The notes under the pieces were generated by a model. It saw only the letters and a list, made by a program, of their open reading frames with translations, had not been told where the DNA came from and ran no database searches. Below are positions 25,729-35,266 of a DNA stretch of 64,000 nt, in pieces (position 1 is the first letter of the stretch; each line of letters starts with the position of its first letter). The DNA is from Aquibacillus salsiterrae (lineage in GTDB: Bacteria > Bacillota > Bacilli > Bacillales > Amphibacillaceae): the NCBI RefSeq assembly GCF_028416595.1, contig NZ_JAMQKC010000008.1, positions 1-64,000 on the forward strand, given 5' to 3'. The translations under genes and the position numbers were made by a program.

Positions 25729-26946
25729 ATGATGGATCCTTTAGAAATAGTTGGAAATTTACATAATTTAAAGCCAGTATTTCAACCAATCATCAGTGCA
25801 ATCAGACACGATGTTATTGGTTATGAACTCTTAGGAAGATATAAAAATGGGAAAGAATGGCTTAGTTTGGGAGCGTTTTTCCATGATACGGATGTGCCGG
25901 ATGAGTTTAAGGTGGACGTCGACCAATATTTGTTGGAATTGGCTTTAGACAATCTGTTAAAAGAAAATAAAGAGGAATTATTATTTATTAACAGAAGTGC
26001 TCAACAACTCATGGTTAATGACGGAGAGGACTTGCTTCAATTACTTTTGTTATATGAAGAGAAAGGCTTTTCCTTAAATAGGGTTGTCCTTGAAGTCACT
26101 GAGCATGACTTCGACGAAGGATTCGAAGTACTCAGTCATTTACTCTTGTATTATAAAACGTATGGTATACAAATTGCTATCGATCAAGTAGGGGCAAAAA
26201 GTTCTAATATCGATCGGATAAGACAATTGGAACCACATATTTTGAAAATTGACACAAGAATTATCCGAAACAACAATCCAGATAGTTTTCAAGATATCAT
26301 GTATTCCTTATCGATGTTAGCACGAAGAATTGGCGCTGCTATTTTGTTTGAAAACATAGAAGATAATTACCAATTACATTTTGCATGGAAACATGGGGGT
26401 AGGTATTATCAAGGCTTTTATCTTGCTAGGCCAGCGTTCGATTTCAAGAGTAAGATCGATTTATCGGTTAATGTTGAGGACAAGGTATCACAGTATATTC
26501 AACGAGAAAAAACACTAGTCGAACAACGATTAAAGCATGTTCTTGAGTGGGAAGAAAAAGTGAAACAATTATTACCTCAGTGGGATGGAACGAGGAGAGT
26601 CGATTCCTTTATTGAAAATATAACAGCGTCGTTTGAACAAGAAAGTTTTCGTATGTATGTGTGTAACAGTGATGGTCAGCAAGTTTCTGCTAACTTTAGA
26701 AAGAAAGATGAAAAGTGGATAATGGAACCGGATAAAAAGGGTTCAAATTGGGCGTTTCGTCCCTACTTTTTAGAGAATATGATGCAGATGAAAACATGGA
26801 ACAGGGGCACGCTGTCAGACATTTACTCGGATATAGAAACGAGAGAAATGATTCGTACATTTAGTTTTCCTCTTTCGGGCAACCATTTCTTGTTCATTGA
26901 TATTCAATATTCATTCATCTTTGAGAATGAGTCACTCCTGATTTGA
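25729..26946 (+). CDS. ykuI: YkuI-like EAL domain protein (c-di-GMP binding)
   Basis: 405 aa. An N-terminal EAL domain (about 10-245) keeps several metal/nucleotide positions (YELLGRY for the EAL signature, FINRS, LEVTEHD, ILKIDTRI), followed by the helical linker and PAS-like YkuI C-terminal domain (SFRMYVCNSDGQQVS... LFIDIQYS). In B. subtilis, YkuI binds cyclic di-GMP without clear hydrolysis; the EAL signature here reads ELL. Start at the ATGATG after RBS GAGGTGG, matching the YkuI N-terminus. Confidence 0.9.
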   Translation: MMDPLEIVGNLHNLKPVFQPIISAIRHDVIGYELLGRYKNGKEWLSLGAFFHDTDVPDEFKVDVDQYLLELALDNLLKENKEELLFINRSAQQLMVNDGEDLLQLLLLYEEKGFSLNRVVLEVTEHDFDEGFEVLSHLLLYYKTYGIQIAIDQVGAKSSNIDRIRQLEPHILKIDTRIIRNNNPDSFQDIMYSLSMLARRIGAAILFENIEDNYQLHFAWKHGGRYYQGFYLARPAFDFKSKIDLSVNVEDKVSQYIQREKTLVEQRLKHVLEWEEKVKQLLPQWDGTRRVDSFIENITASFEQESFRMYVCNSDGQQVSANFRKKDEKWIMEPDKKGSNWAFRPYFLENMMQMKTWNRGTLSDIYSDIETREMIRTFSFPLSGNHFLFIDIQYSFIFENESLLI

Positions 26947-27064
26947 GTTTAAACAAGCTTGCGAGTGGAAAGAAACTTGGCTAACGCTAAAGATACAGAC
27001 CAATTGTTTTAATCTGTATCCATGGCGGCTTTCTAAGTGTTGATGGCTAAAAGTAAGAGTTCAG

Positions 27065-27101
27065 AAAAAGACCAAATCGTGTAATTGATTTGGTCTTTTT
27101 T
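27065..27101. terminator. Bidirectional terminator ykuI / M50 protease
   Basis: AAAAAGACCAAATC/GATTTGGTCTTTTTT stem between converging genes. Confidence 0.95.
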
Positions 27102-27109
27102 GTTTAGAC

Positions 27110-28291
27110 CTATCGAATGATTGGATTTGAACCATTGAGGATGTCCATCGCAAATACTAATAGTAAAGCTAATACGATAGCAAGACCAATATATAAGATA
27201 AGAGCTTTTATTTTTGCAGAAATCGATGATTGATAATACGTATTTATTCGCTTTATTTCTGTTTTAAGCTCTTTTAGTCTTGTTTTATTGTTTTCAAAAC
27301 ATTTATCAATGTCAATCCTTAGATTGTTCTCCCCGTAAAACTCGTTTACCTTGCCAAGCTGATTCAACGTATCAGTAATCAGCTCTTTTTCGATTATCCA
27401 TTTTTTCTTTTGTAACCGTTTCGTATTCGAAAACAAGCTTGATCCTTTTAGGTTTTGCAATCGTTGATTGACGATAGATTTGCGTTTAGTTAATTGATCA
27501 AAAAAAGCAGAATATGCATAAACACTTGCATAGTAGCCGGTACTGTACAGCTGGCCAAGCTCACCTTTTGTATAGTCTCTAAGTGTTTGTAAGTCTCTTG
27601 TTATTTCGGATAAAACCTTTTCTTCGTATCTCAATACCCCAATTTTTTCATTATCTTTTAAACGGTCCCACCAAGTGAATAATCCAAACAGAAAAATTAA
27701 GATTAGTATCGGGTCACGCGACAGAAAGAACATAGGGATTAGTGCAACCAATCCAATGAACCAAATTTTGGTGGACAACACTCCTACAATACGTCCGCCA
27801 TCCAATGGAGAAACTGGAAATAAATTAAAAAGATTAATTAACGCCCCTAATTGCGTTACGAGTGCCCAATAAGGATCACTTGTCAGAAAATAAAGTCCAA
27901 TCGCGGGTAGTATGGATAACAAACCGGCAAGCGGTCCGCCATAAGCAATAAAAAACTCAGTTTCTGCGTTTTTTATTTTTTTTGGATCTATCCCGATTGT
28001 AGCGCCTAAAAAAGGAATGAAAACTGCAGGACTAGTTGGTATTTTTTTTATTTTTGCTGCTACGAGGTGTCCCATTTCGTGAACAAAAATTAGATATATG
28101 ATGGCAGCAGCAAACTTCCATCCGTAGAAAAGCGCATAGGCACCGAGTGAAATGAACATAGAAATAAGAGTCGCAAATTTTCCTAACTTTAATAATGTTA
28201 GTAACCATTTCATTTTAGATAATAAAAAAACCCCGACGACTGCTATCCAGCCTAAAGCCCCTCTGGAGTTGTTTTGCTTTGATTGGGCCAT
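27110..28291 (-). CDS. M50 (site-2 protease-like) membrane metallopeptidase
   Basis: 393 aa. The zinc site HEMGH at 71-75 lies in a membrane segment and the second metal ligand motif PLDGGR follows about 95 residues later, as in site-2 proteases. The C-terminal half is a charged helical region ending in one more TM helix. It lacks the PDZ domain of RasP. Intramembrane cleavage of an unknown substrate is likely. RBS GGAGGGG. Confidence 0.88.
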   Translation of the reverse strand: MAQSKQNNSRGALGWIAVVGVFLLSKMKWLLTLLKLGKFATLISMFISLGAYALFYGWKFAAAIIYLIFVHEMGHLVAAKIKKIPTSPAVFIPFLGATIGIDPKKIKNAETEFFIAYGGPLAGLLSILPAIGLYFLTSDPYWALVTQLGALINLFNLFPVSPLDGGRIVGVLSTKIWFIGLVALIPMFFLSRDPILILIFLFGLFTWWDRLKDNEKIGVLRYEEKVLSEITRDLQTLRDYTKGELGQLYSTGYYASVYAYSAFFDQLTKRKSIVNQRLQNLKGSSLFSNTKRLQKKKWIIEKELITDTLNQLGKVNEFYGENNLRIDIDKCFENNKTRLKELKTEIKRINTYYQSSISAKIKALILYIGLAIVLALLLVFAMDILNGSNPIIR

Positions 28292-28429
28292 AAGTTCCCC
28301 TCCATCTTAGTTGGTAGGTTATATTTTGATTGTACCATTAATAGCCGATTAAGAGAAAAAACAAGATTCACATCAGTTACATGCCTCAAACAATTAACAT
28401 TAAACAGAGTCATTTTCTTGCATGCCTTA

Positions 28430-28461
28430 GGCTGGGCAAGGCGCGACTTGCGCTTTTCTTA
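28430..28461. repeat. Tail fragment of the dispersed repeat
   Basis: GGCAAGGCGCGACTTGCGCT followed by TTTCTTA matches the end of the full repeat at 39521-39655. Confidence 0.7.
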
Positions 28462-28508
28462 ATAAAAATGACGGTCTCTACTCATACTAGTTTTGAGGTG
28501 AAGAAAAT

Positions 28509-29687
28509 ATGTATAAATTACTATCACATAATGATTTGGATGGTGTTAGTTGTGGCATACTTGCTAAATTGGCATTTGGGAACAATGTAAATGTTCGTTA
28601 CAACTCCATAGCAAGTTTAAATCGAGAGGTTGAATATTTCTTAGCAAACGAGGCTAACGATCAATCATTACTTATCACAGACTTATCAGTTAACGAAACA
28701 AATGAAAAAAGGTTAGATGATTTTTACCAATCAGGAGGCAAGGTTCAACTATTGGACCACCATAAAACAGCGATTAGTTTGAATCATTATGATTGGGCAA
28801 ACGTAACCGTTGAAGATGAACTTGGGCAACTGGCGTCAGCTACATCTTTACTGTATGACTATCTTGTAACAGAAAACCATTTAGAACCCACAAATGTGAT
28901 AGCTGATTATGTAGAGCTTGTTCGTCAATATGATACGTGGGATTGGGAAAAGACAAATAACCTTCGGGCAAAACGATTAAACACTTTATTTTTCCTTTTC
29001 TCTATTGATCACTTCGAACAAAAAATGTTGAACCGTCTAATAAGAGGTGATGTCTTTGAATTTGATGCATTTGAACAGCAAATAGTTGAGATGGAAGAAG
29101 AGAAAATAGAAAGATACATACGAAGAAAAAAGCGGGAAGTTTATCAAACAGAGGTAAATGGTTTTTACGTTGGAGTAGTTTACGCAGAGTCTTACCACTC
29201 TGAGCTAGGTAATCAATTAGGAAAAGAGTTTCCGCATCTTGATTATATTTTAATCGTCAATCCGGGCTCAAAACGAATTGGCTTTCGTACCATTCATGAC
29301 CAAGTAGATGTTTCGCAAGTAGCAAGTCATTATGGTGGAGGGGGGCACGAAAAAGCTTCAGGTGGAACATTGACCGAAGAAGCGTATAATCAATTTATTG
29401 CAAAGACCTTCCCGATGCAACCACTTCATGAAGATGCAAAACGAAACAAGTTTAATATAGTTAGAAATCAATTTGGAACCCTTTACCAAACCCGTGAGGA
29501 AGCTATTTTGCTAATTCGACAAAGTGATAAAGGCTGGTTGTTAGAGGAGAATAAGCGTCCAATAAAGGTTTTCAAGCGGTTTGAAGATGCTGAACACTAT
29601 ATAAAAAGAAAACACCAAGCATGGTTGGCGAAAGACGAATTTTTTGTGCAATATTTGATTAATCAAATAAACCCAAAACAAAAATGA
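28509..29687 (+). CDS. nrnB: Oligoribonuclease NrnB (DHH/DHHA1 family)
   Basis: 392 aa. DHH phosphoesterase domain with SHNDLDGVSCG at the N-terminus, LITDLSV and LLDHHKT, then a DHHA1 domain with the GGGGHEKASGG motif. It degrades short RNA oligonucleotides; size and N-terminus agree with B. subtilis NrnB (YngD). Monocistronic. Confidence 0.9.
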   Translation: MYKLLSHNDLDGVSCGILAKLAFGNNVNVRYNSIASLNREVEYFLANEANDQSLLITDLSVNETNEKRLDDFYQSGGKVQLLDHHKTAISLNHYDWANVTVEDELGQLASATSLLYDYLVTENHLEPTNVIADYVELVRQYDTWDWEKTNNLRAKRLNTLFFLFSIDHFEQKMLNRLIRGDVFEFDAFEQQIVEMEEEKIERYIRRKKREVYQTEVNGFYVGVVYAESYHSELGNQLGKEFPHLDYILIVNPGSKRIGFRTIHDQVDVSQVASHYGGGGHEKASGGTLTEEAYNQFIAKTFPMQPLHEDAKRNKFNIVRNQFGTLYQTREEAILLIRQSDKGWLLEENKRPIKVFKRFEDAEHYIKRKHQAWLAKDEFFVQYLINQINPKQK

Positions 29688-29690
29688 TCG

Positions 29691-29736
29691 ATAAGAAAAA
29701 GCACAGGTGCCAAAGCTAGATAGCTTCTGGAATTTT
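29691..29736. repeat. Compact copy of the dispersed repeat
   Basis: ATAAGAAAAAGCACAGGTGCC followed by AGCTAGATAGCTTCTGG joins the two ends of the repeat without its structured middle. Confidence 0.6.
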
Positions 29737-29784
29737 AATTCATTAAGTCTCCCCCTTGAAAAAAGCCCTTGAGGTATTTAAGGC

Positions 29785-29812
29785 AAAAAAAAGCCCCTTC
29801 TACTAAAGGGGC
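29785..29812 (-). terminator. Terminator-like hairpin pointing to the minus strand
   Basis: GCCCCTT (29793-29799) pairs with AAGGGGC (29806-29812); the adjacent A run (29785-29792) is a U run only on the minus strand. No annotated minus-strand gene precedes it. Confidence 0.7.
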
Positions 29813-30038
29813 ATTGGGGGAAGGTTTAATAGTAGTATTATCGAGCGAACTATAATTTATACCTACTGATTGGATTTTAGCAAGCTGATGATTGTTTGTA
29901 GCAATTCTCAATTTGCTTAAAAGACAGTAAAAGAAATAGTGAATGATAAACCATAAAAATTTAGCACAATGCTCTATCTATGATAGAATTTACTCATAAC
30001 TGTGAAAATAAACAATTACTAAGACAATGGAGGCTATC

Positions 30039-30815
30039 ATGGATTTAGTTCAATTAGAAAACAAAATTATCGTAATTATGGGGGTTGCCAATGAAAGAAG
30101 TTTAGCTTGGGGAGTAGCAAAATCTTTAGACGCTGCGGGTGCAAGACTAATTTTTACCTATCGCAAAGAACGTTCCAAGGCGAAATTAGAAAAATTACTT
30201 GAAGAATACCAGCTAAAAACAGAACTTATTGTTCCGTGTGATGTAAATGATGATGACAGTATTAAGAATTGCTTTGATACAATTGGTGAAAGAGTTTCGG
30301 AGATTCATGGCTTAGTACATTCCATTGCATTTGCGCATGGAGAGGATTTAAAAGGCGACTTTTTACAAACTTCTAGAAGCGGCTATGCTTTTGCACAAGA
30401 CACGAGTGCGTACTCCTTGATTGCTGTAACTAGAGCTGCAAAGCCGTACTTAGCGGAGGGGAGCTCCATTTTAACCATGAGTGCTTTAGGAGCAGAGAGA
30501 GCTCTTGATGGCTACAAAGTAATGGGGATTGCTAAAGCTGCACTTGAATCTGCCGTCAAATATTTAGCGCTGGAGTTAGGGGCAGACAATATTCGTGTTA
30601 ACGCCATTTCTGCTGGTCCAATACGAACATTGGCAGCAAAAGGGATTCCTTCCTTTAATCAAATGTTACGTGATATTGAAGAAAGGGCACCGCTAAAACG
30701 TAATGTAACGCAAGAAGAGGTTGGTGATATGAGCATCACTTTACTTAGTAGGCTTTCTCGAGGAGTAACAGGAGAAGTAATCCACGTTGACTCGGGCTAT
30801 AGTATTGTTGGATAG
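30039..30815 (+). CDS. fabI: Enoyl-[acyl-carrier-protein] reductase FabI
   Basis: 258 aa. GVANERSLAWGVAK is the FabI NAD(P)H-binding signature; the catalytic Y-x6-K is replaced by the FabI-specific spacing ending in GYKVMGIAKAAL. It performs the last reduction of each fatty acid elongation cycle. Start at 30039, 5 nt after GGAGG; the upstream ATG at 30027 overlaps that site. Confidence 0.93.
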   Translation: MDLVQLENKIIVIMGVANERSLAWGVAKSLDAAGARLIFTYRKERSKAKLEKLLEEYQLKTELIVPCDVNDDDSIKNCFDTIGERVSEIHGLVHSIAFAHGEDLKGDFLQTSRSGYAFAQDTSAYSLIAVTRAAKPYLAEGSSILTMSALGAERALDGYKVMGIAKAALESAVKYLALELGADNIRVNAISAGPIRTLAAKGIPSFNQMLRDIEERAPLKRNVTQEEVGDMSITLLSRLSRGVTGEVIHVDSGYSIVG

Positions 30816-30846
30816 TGTAGGATGATAGATAAACGTAAACTGGACG

Positions 30847-30893
30847 TAAGAAAAGCGCTGTAGCTAGACAGTTCTTCCATTTTTTATACTTTT
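30847..30893. repeat. Compact copy of the dispersed repeat
   Basis: TAAGAAAAGCGC is joined directly to CTGTAGCTAGACAG, so both termini are present and the middle is deleted; followed by the family's CATTTTTTATACTTTT flank. Confidence 0.75.
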
Positions 30894-30900
30894 GTATCTT

Positions 30901-30942
30901 TTAAAACTAAAATGTTTCCTTTAGGAAACATTTTAGTTTTAA
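30901..30942. terminator. Terminator after fabI
   Basis: Perfect stem AACTAAAATGTTTCC/GGAAACATTTTAGTT with loop TTTA and A/T flanks; works on both strands. Confidence 0.88.
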
Positions 30943-31005
30943 TGCATACATTATAAGTACGTTTTCTAAAAAAATCTATACCTGAAATTAATGGAGTTGA
31001 TCATA

Positions 31006-31821
31006 ATGGTTGATTTCTTTTCATCATTGAGCCCGTTTAATCAAACGTTAATCGCTACACTATTTACATGGGGTATGACTGCGTTAGGTGCAACATTAGT
31101 GTTTGCGACCAAATCAATGAACCAGAAATTAATGGATTGTATGTTAGGTTTTGCTGGTGGTGTAATGATAGCTGCAAGTTTTTGGTCATTGTTATCACCT
31201 GCAATTGAATTAGCGGAAAAGGATCCGATTCCAGCCTGGATACCAGCAGCAGTTGGATTCTTATTGGGTGGCTTATTTTTGTGGGGAATTGATAAAATGA
31301 TTCCTCACCTTCACCCAAATTCACCAATTGAAAGTGCTGAGGGGAGACATTCCCAAGGTAAGAAGCGTAGTACCTTATTAGTACTTGCTATTACGTTACA
31401 CAATATCCCGGAAGGACTTGCGATTGGGGTTGCATTCGGGTCCGGGGCAATGGGATTAAATTCCTCATCCTTAGCTGCAGCAGTAACGTTAGCTCTAGGG
31501 ATCGGTATTCAAAATATTCCCGAGGGTGCTTCTATTTCCTTACCCCTACGTCGAGATGGGTTTTCACGACGGAAAAGTTTCATGTATGGACAGTTTTCGG
31601 GGATGGTTGAACCGATATCTGCTTTAGTCGGGGTGTTAGCTGTAACCATGATAGAACCCCTACTACCATTTGCGTTAAGTTTTGCAGCTGGAGCAATGAT
31701 CTTTTTGGTGGCAGAGGAAGTCATTCCTGGCTCTCAGGAAAATGGCAATAGAGATTTAGCATCCATGTCGGTAATGGTTGGGTTTACGATTATGATGATT
31801 TTAGACGTTGCATTAGGTTAA
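31006..31821 (+). CDS. ZIP family divalent metal transporter
   Basis: 271 aa, eight TM helices. The metal-binding motifs LHNIPEGLA (TM4) and IQNIPEGAS (TM5) match ZupT-type ZIP carriers, with a His-containing loop (PHLHPN) before them. Likely imports Zn2+, possibly Mn/Fe. Start at ATG 31006 with RBS GGAGTTGA. A CzrA-like metal repressor is convergent downstream. Confidence 0.9.
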   Translation: MVDFFSSLSPFNQTLIATLFTWGMTALGATLVFATKSMNQKLMDCMLGFAGGVMIAASFWSLLSPAIELAEKDPIPAWIPAAVGFLLGGLFLWGIDKMIPHLHPNSPIESAEGRHSQGKKRSTLLVLAITLHNIPEGLAIGVAFGSGAMGLNSSSLAAAVTLALGIGIQNIPEGASISLPLRRDGFSRRKSFMYGQFSGMVEPISALVGVLAVTMIEPLLPFALSFAAGAMIFLVAEEVIPGSQENGNRDLASMSVMVGFTIMMILDVALG

Positions 31822-31829
31822 TAAATGAT

Positions 31830-31874
31830 AAAAAAACAAGGCTTAATCCGTAGAGATTTGTCCTTGTTTTTTTG
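31830..31874 (+). terminator. Terminator of the ZIP gene
   Basis: AAAAAACAAGG/CCTTGTTTTTTT. Confidence 0.88.
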
Positions 31875-31995
31875 AAAATAAGTGTCTAGCGTGTGTTCTA
31901 CGTTTCGTTTTTGTCTAGATAAATAGGACTAAGGTTCTAATTAGAATCTGTTTCATTAAATTTGCCGTTATTGGTTACTATTTCAAAAAAACGCG

Positions 31996-32328
31996 TTAGT
32001 GATGCAACGCATGTTCAATTGCTTGGCGTAACAGCTTTATAACATGTTCATCATCGTGTGAGTAATACAATGTAGTACCATCCCGTCTGTATTTAACTAA
32101 TCTTAGGTTTTTTAAAAAACGTAATTGGTGTGAAACCGTTGATTGTCGTAATTTTAACGTTTCGGAAATTTCATTAACGGAATGTTCTTTGTCGAACAGT
32201 AGATGCAAAATTCGAATTCTTGTAGGATCGCTTAATGCTTTAAACGATTGCGAGACAACGAATAATGTTTCTTCATCTAATTCGTTATACTCTTCATTTT
32301 CACTATATTCATCAGACGATTTATTCAT
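31996..32328 (-). CDS. czrA: ArsR/SmtB family zinc-type repressor, CzrA-like
   Basis: 110 aa winged-helix protein ([23 protein letters not shown] recognition helix). The alpha5 metal site of CzrA is present: D93, H95, H106 and H109. There is no cysteine site of the ArsR/CadC type. It should release DNA when zinc or cobalt is high. The regulated exporter is not in the window. Confidence 0.88.
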   Translation of the reverse strand: MNKSSDEYSENEEYNELDEETLFVVSQSFKALSDPTRIRILHLLFDKEHSVNEISETLKLRQSTVSHQLRFLKNLRLVKYRRDGTTLYYSHDDEHVIKLLRQAIEHALHH

Positions 32329-32368
32329 AGTTTCACCTTCTTTGGAAACACTGACTGTTCATAGCGCA

Positions 32369-32397
32369 ATAGTATTCGATACAAGCATCTTTGTCAA
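32369..32397 (-). promoter_or_regulatory. Promoter of czrA
   Basis: On the minus strand TTGACA (32392-32397), exactly 17 nt, then TACTAT (32369-32374). Confidence 0.85.
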
Positions 32398-32804
32398 TTA
32401 ATTAGCGTTGTTTGCTAGGTGGTTTTTCTTTTTACTTAGTTAACCGGACATGAATTCTGTTAACTATTTTTTTATTAACCGAACTAACTAAAAGGATAAG
32501 GTTTATTTTGATATCGGATAAATATATCAGTAGCAAGTGCTACTATAGTATGAAAAACATGTTAATTCTAACTTATAGCTGAAAGGATGTATTAATAATA
32601 GTTAATCACCTTCATTTGCACAAGGTTTTAAGAGGTGTTTTTATACATGTAAGTATATGTTTTTTAAGAATATTACTCAATATTTGTGTATTTTTCAAGC
32701 GTAAATTTAATCATCCCTGATATTTGGTTGAGATATCCATACATAATTTATGAATTTAAAATGCGTAGTTATTAATAACTTGTTTATTTTTGTCTAAAAA
32801 TATG
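32398..32804. other. Long AT-rich intergenic region
   Basis: About 400 nt between the czrA promoter and the sugar-binding protein promoter. No convincing ORF or RNA gene; very AT-rich with short dyads only. Confidence 0.6.
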
Positions 32805-32833
32805 TTGACGAATTGATTTTTTGATGCTAATCT
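32805..32833 (+). promoter_or_regulatory. Promoter of the sugar-binding protein gene
   Basis: TTGACG (32805-32810), 17 nt, TAATCT (32828-32833). Confidence 0.7.
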
Positions 32834-32872
32834 AAGTTATATATTAAAAGAACTTCATATTTTAGCGAAATC

Positions 32873-32886
32873 TGAAAGCGTTATCT
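32873..32886 (+). promoter_or_regulatory. cre site (CcpA), downstream of promoter
   Basis: TGAAAGCGTTATCT matches the cre consensus TGWAANCGNTNWCA at 13 of 14 positions and lies 40 nt after the -10. Confidence 0.7.
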
Positions 32887-32946
32887 TGGTGGTTTGTTTT
32901 TACTTGTAGGGGGTGGTGGAATAGATTCTGATGGCGGTTAGTTTAA

Positions 32947-32960
32947 TGTAAACGCTTTAT
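32947..32960 (+). promoter_or_regulatory. Second cre-like site
   Basis: TGTAAACGCTTTAT matches the cre consensus except in its last two bases; 32 nt before the start codon. Confidence 0.5.
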
Positions 32961-32991
32961 TTCATCCTAAAAAAGCAGGGGGTAAGATACA

Positions 32992-34329
32992 ATGAAAAAG
33001 AAGAGTCTTTTGGTTTTATTATTTAGCTTTATGGCGTTAGTATTGATTGCATGTGGAGGGGGAGGTAAAGGATCTTCCTCAGAAGCAGAAGAAAGTGAAG
33101 TAACTGGTGGAGATATTGAGAATGCAACGGAACTTTCCTACTGGACATTTGTTGAATTACACATGGAATTTTTTAAAGATGCAGCAACTCGTTGGAATGA
33201 ACAATACCCGGACAGGCCAATTAAACTAGTTGCTGAAACTTATCCATACGATCAAATGCACAACAACTTACTATTGGCGCTACAATCAGGAACAGGTGCA
33301 CCAGATATAGCTGATATTGAGATTAGCCGTTTTCCTAACTTTCTACAAGGAGAACCACAAATGCTACCAATGAATGAGTATGTTGAACCCGAAATGGATA
33401 ATTTTGTGAAGGCTCGTTTTGATATTTATTCAAAGGATGGCAATTATTATGGTATGCCGACACACGTAGGTGCTTCAGTAATGTATTACAACAAAGAAGT
33501 CATGGATGCAGCTGGTGTTGACATTGACTCTATTAAAACTTGGGATGATTATGTAGAAGCTGGTAAGAAAGTTGTACAAAATACAGATTCATTGATGACA
33601 ACAGTTTCAACAGATGATTATTTACCAATGTGGCAAATGATTAGCCAACGTGACTCAGACTGGTTTGATTCAGATGGTAACCCAACACTAAATACTCAGG
33701 CAAATATTGATACTTTACAGTTTTTAAGTGATATGATTTACAAAGATAAGATTGCAGAGCTAACGCCAGGTGGGCAACCGCACGCCGAAGAATTCTATGC
33801 TGAAATGAACGAAGGGAAATATGCATCAATCGCGATGCCGATGTGGTATATGGGACGTTTTACTGATTATATGTCCGACTTAAAAGGTAAGATGGTTGTT
33901 CGTCCGTTACCTGCGTGGGAAGAAGGCGGTAAACGATCAGCAGGTATGGGCGGTACAGGTACAGTTGTTACAAACCAAACAGAAAATGCTGAACTTGCAC
34001 AAGATTTCCTAGCTTTTGCAAAATTAACAAAAGAAGCAAACGTTAAATTGTGGCAAGTGCTTGGATTTGATCCTCCACGTACGGATGTTTGGGGAACGGA
34101 AGAAATTATGGAAGACAACAAATTCTTCCAGTTCTTTGGAACAGATATTTTTGATACATTGGAAAAGATAAAAGACGAAATCAATGCAGTTAACATTACA
34201 GAAAATACTCCAGATGTTGCGACTGAAGTGAATACAAATGTATTTAATAATGTATTAAGACAGCAAACGCAAACGCCCGAGGAAGCACTTAATGAAGCTC
34301 AGGAAAAAATTAAATCAAATATGAAATAA
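32992..34329 (+). CDS. ABC sugar-binding lipoprotein, AraN-like
   Basis: 445 aa, family 1 extracellular solute-binding protein. Lipobox VLIAC with Cys21, a Gly/Ser/Glu linker, then ELSYWTFVELHMEFF and SGTGAPDIADIEISRFPNF, as in arabino-oligosaccharide receptor AraN. Two cre-like sites indicate carbon catabolite control. No permease or ATPase genes follow; a terminator comes at once, so it must share a permease encoded elsewhere. Arabinan use fits the GH51 genes at 42535-45593. Confidence 0.85.
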   Translation: MKKKSLLVLLFSFMALVLIACGGGGKGSSSEAEESEVTGGDIENATELSYWTFVELHMEFFKDAATRWNEQYPDRPIKLVAETYPYDQMHNNLLLALQSGTGAPDIADIEISRFPNFLQGEPQMLPMNEYVEPEMDNFVKARFDIYSKDGNYYGMPTHVGASVMYYNKEVMDAAGVDIDSIKTWDDYVEAGKKVVQNTDSLMTTVSTDDYLPMWQMISQRDSDWFDSDGNPTLNTQANIDTLQFLSDMIYKDKIAELTPGGQPHAEEFYAEMNEGKYASIAMPMWYMGRFTDYMSDLKGKMVVRPLPAWEEGGKRSAGMGGTGTVVTNQTENAELAQDFLAFAKLTKEANVKLWQVLGFDPPRTDVWGTEEIMEDNKFFQFFGTDIFDTLEKIKDEINAVNITENTPDVATEVNTNVFNNVLRQQTQTPEEALNEAQEKIKSNMK

Positions 34330-34362
34330 AAAGGTAAGGCACCTTGTGCCTTACCTTTTTTT
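34328..34362 (+). terminator. Terminator of the sugar-binding protein gene
   Basis: AAAAAGGTAAGGC/GCCTTACCTTTTTTT. Confidence 0.93.
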
Positions 34363-34390
34363 CTATGAAAGATAAGAAATTATAACAAAT

Positions 34391-34414
34391 CCAGGCGCCG
34401 CTTGCGCTTTTCTA
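34391..34414. repeat. Tail fragment of the dispersed repeat
   Basis: CCAGGCGCCGCTTGCGCTTT then TCTA; it overlaps the stop codon of the haloacid dehalogenase gene. Confidence 0.6.
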
Positions 34415-35068
34415 ATCAATAATTCCTCGTAGATCATTACAAATAGCATCGGGTTCTAATTGCAACTGTTCGACTGGTAATTTATTACGGTTAATCCAGG
34501 CGGTTTGGAACCCGAAGCTCTTAGCGCCTGTAATATCCCAACCATTTGATGACATAAAAAGAACTTCTTCTTTATTTACTTTAAGTGTGTTTAGGCAATA
34601 TTGATAAGATTCAGAAGTCGGTTTGTACTGTTTAATCTCATCAACACTTATGATGTGATTGAATTTATTATAAATGGCTGCTTGTTTAAGTAAAGGGTCT
34701 AGCATTTGATGGGAGCCATTTGAAAACACAGCCAACTTGCTCTCTCTTAATTGATCTAATACTTCAATAACTTCAGGAAAAGTGTTTAAGGTTAAATACT
34801 TTTCTAGTAACTTTTTAAGTTGGCTATCGTTATAGTCACCACAGTGTAACTGAATGGCGTAACGTAAGGAATCTTTCGTAACCGCAAAGAAGTCCTTATA
34901 ATTTCCTGTTAGCTGGCGTAAGAAAGAATATTCTATTTGTTTTTGACGCCATGTTTGACTTATTGCAATTCCTTGATTTGGGAATAGCTCATCACATGCT
35001 CGGCTAACTGAATGTACATCAAATAGTGTTCCATAAACATCAAATACGTAGGCTTTTATCTTTGTCAT
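34412..35068 (-). CDS. Haloacid dehalogenase type II (HAD superfamily)
   Basis: 218 aa. Nucleophile motif FDVYGTLFDVHS (D10), motif II FSNGS, Lys in QYKPTSESY and motif IV SSNGWDITGAKSFG match L-2-haloacid dehalogenases. These hydrolyse 2-haloalkanoates, though many homologues act as phosphatases. RBS GAAGGAG. Confidence 0.87.
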   Translation of the reverse strand: MTKIKAYVFDVYGTLFDVHSVSRACDELFPNQGIAISQTWRQKQIEYSFLRQLTGNYKDFFAVTKDSLRYAIQLHCGDYNDSQLKKLLEKYLTLNTFPEVIEVLDQLRESKLAVFSNGSHQMLDPLLKQAAIYNKFNHIISVDEIKQYKPTSESYQYCLNTLKVNKEEVLFMSSNGWDITGAKSFGFQTAWINRNKLPVEQLQLEPDAICNDLRGIID

Positions 35069-35163
35069 CGTGACACTCCTTCTATAGATTCATTTCATTG
35101 TAAAAAAAATATGGAAGACTTTCTTACAAAAGGAAAGATTTGTTAAGCATTCTATGTTAAATT

Positions 35164-35213
35164 AAAAACATGAACTGGGAGAGAATTTGTAATTCCCTCC
35201 TATACTTCATGTT
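35164..35213 (-). terminator. Terminator of the Cof-type HAD gene
   Basis: AACATGAA/TTCATGTT with an inner GGGAG/CTCCC-like pair; the A run at 35164-35168 gives a U run on the minus strand. Confidence 0.75.
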
Positions 35214-35266
35214 AAAGGTGTCTGCTTATTGTGAAATTTTAAATGGTTCGTCCTCCTGTTCTAAAC

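Noticed and set aside
29813..30038. FapR operator upstream of fabI
   Set aside because: A piece like ATACCTACT exists near 29855, but it lacks the full palindrome.
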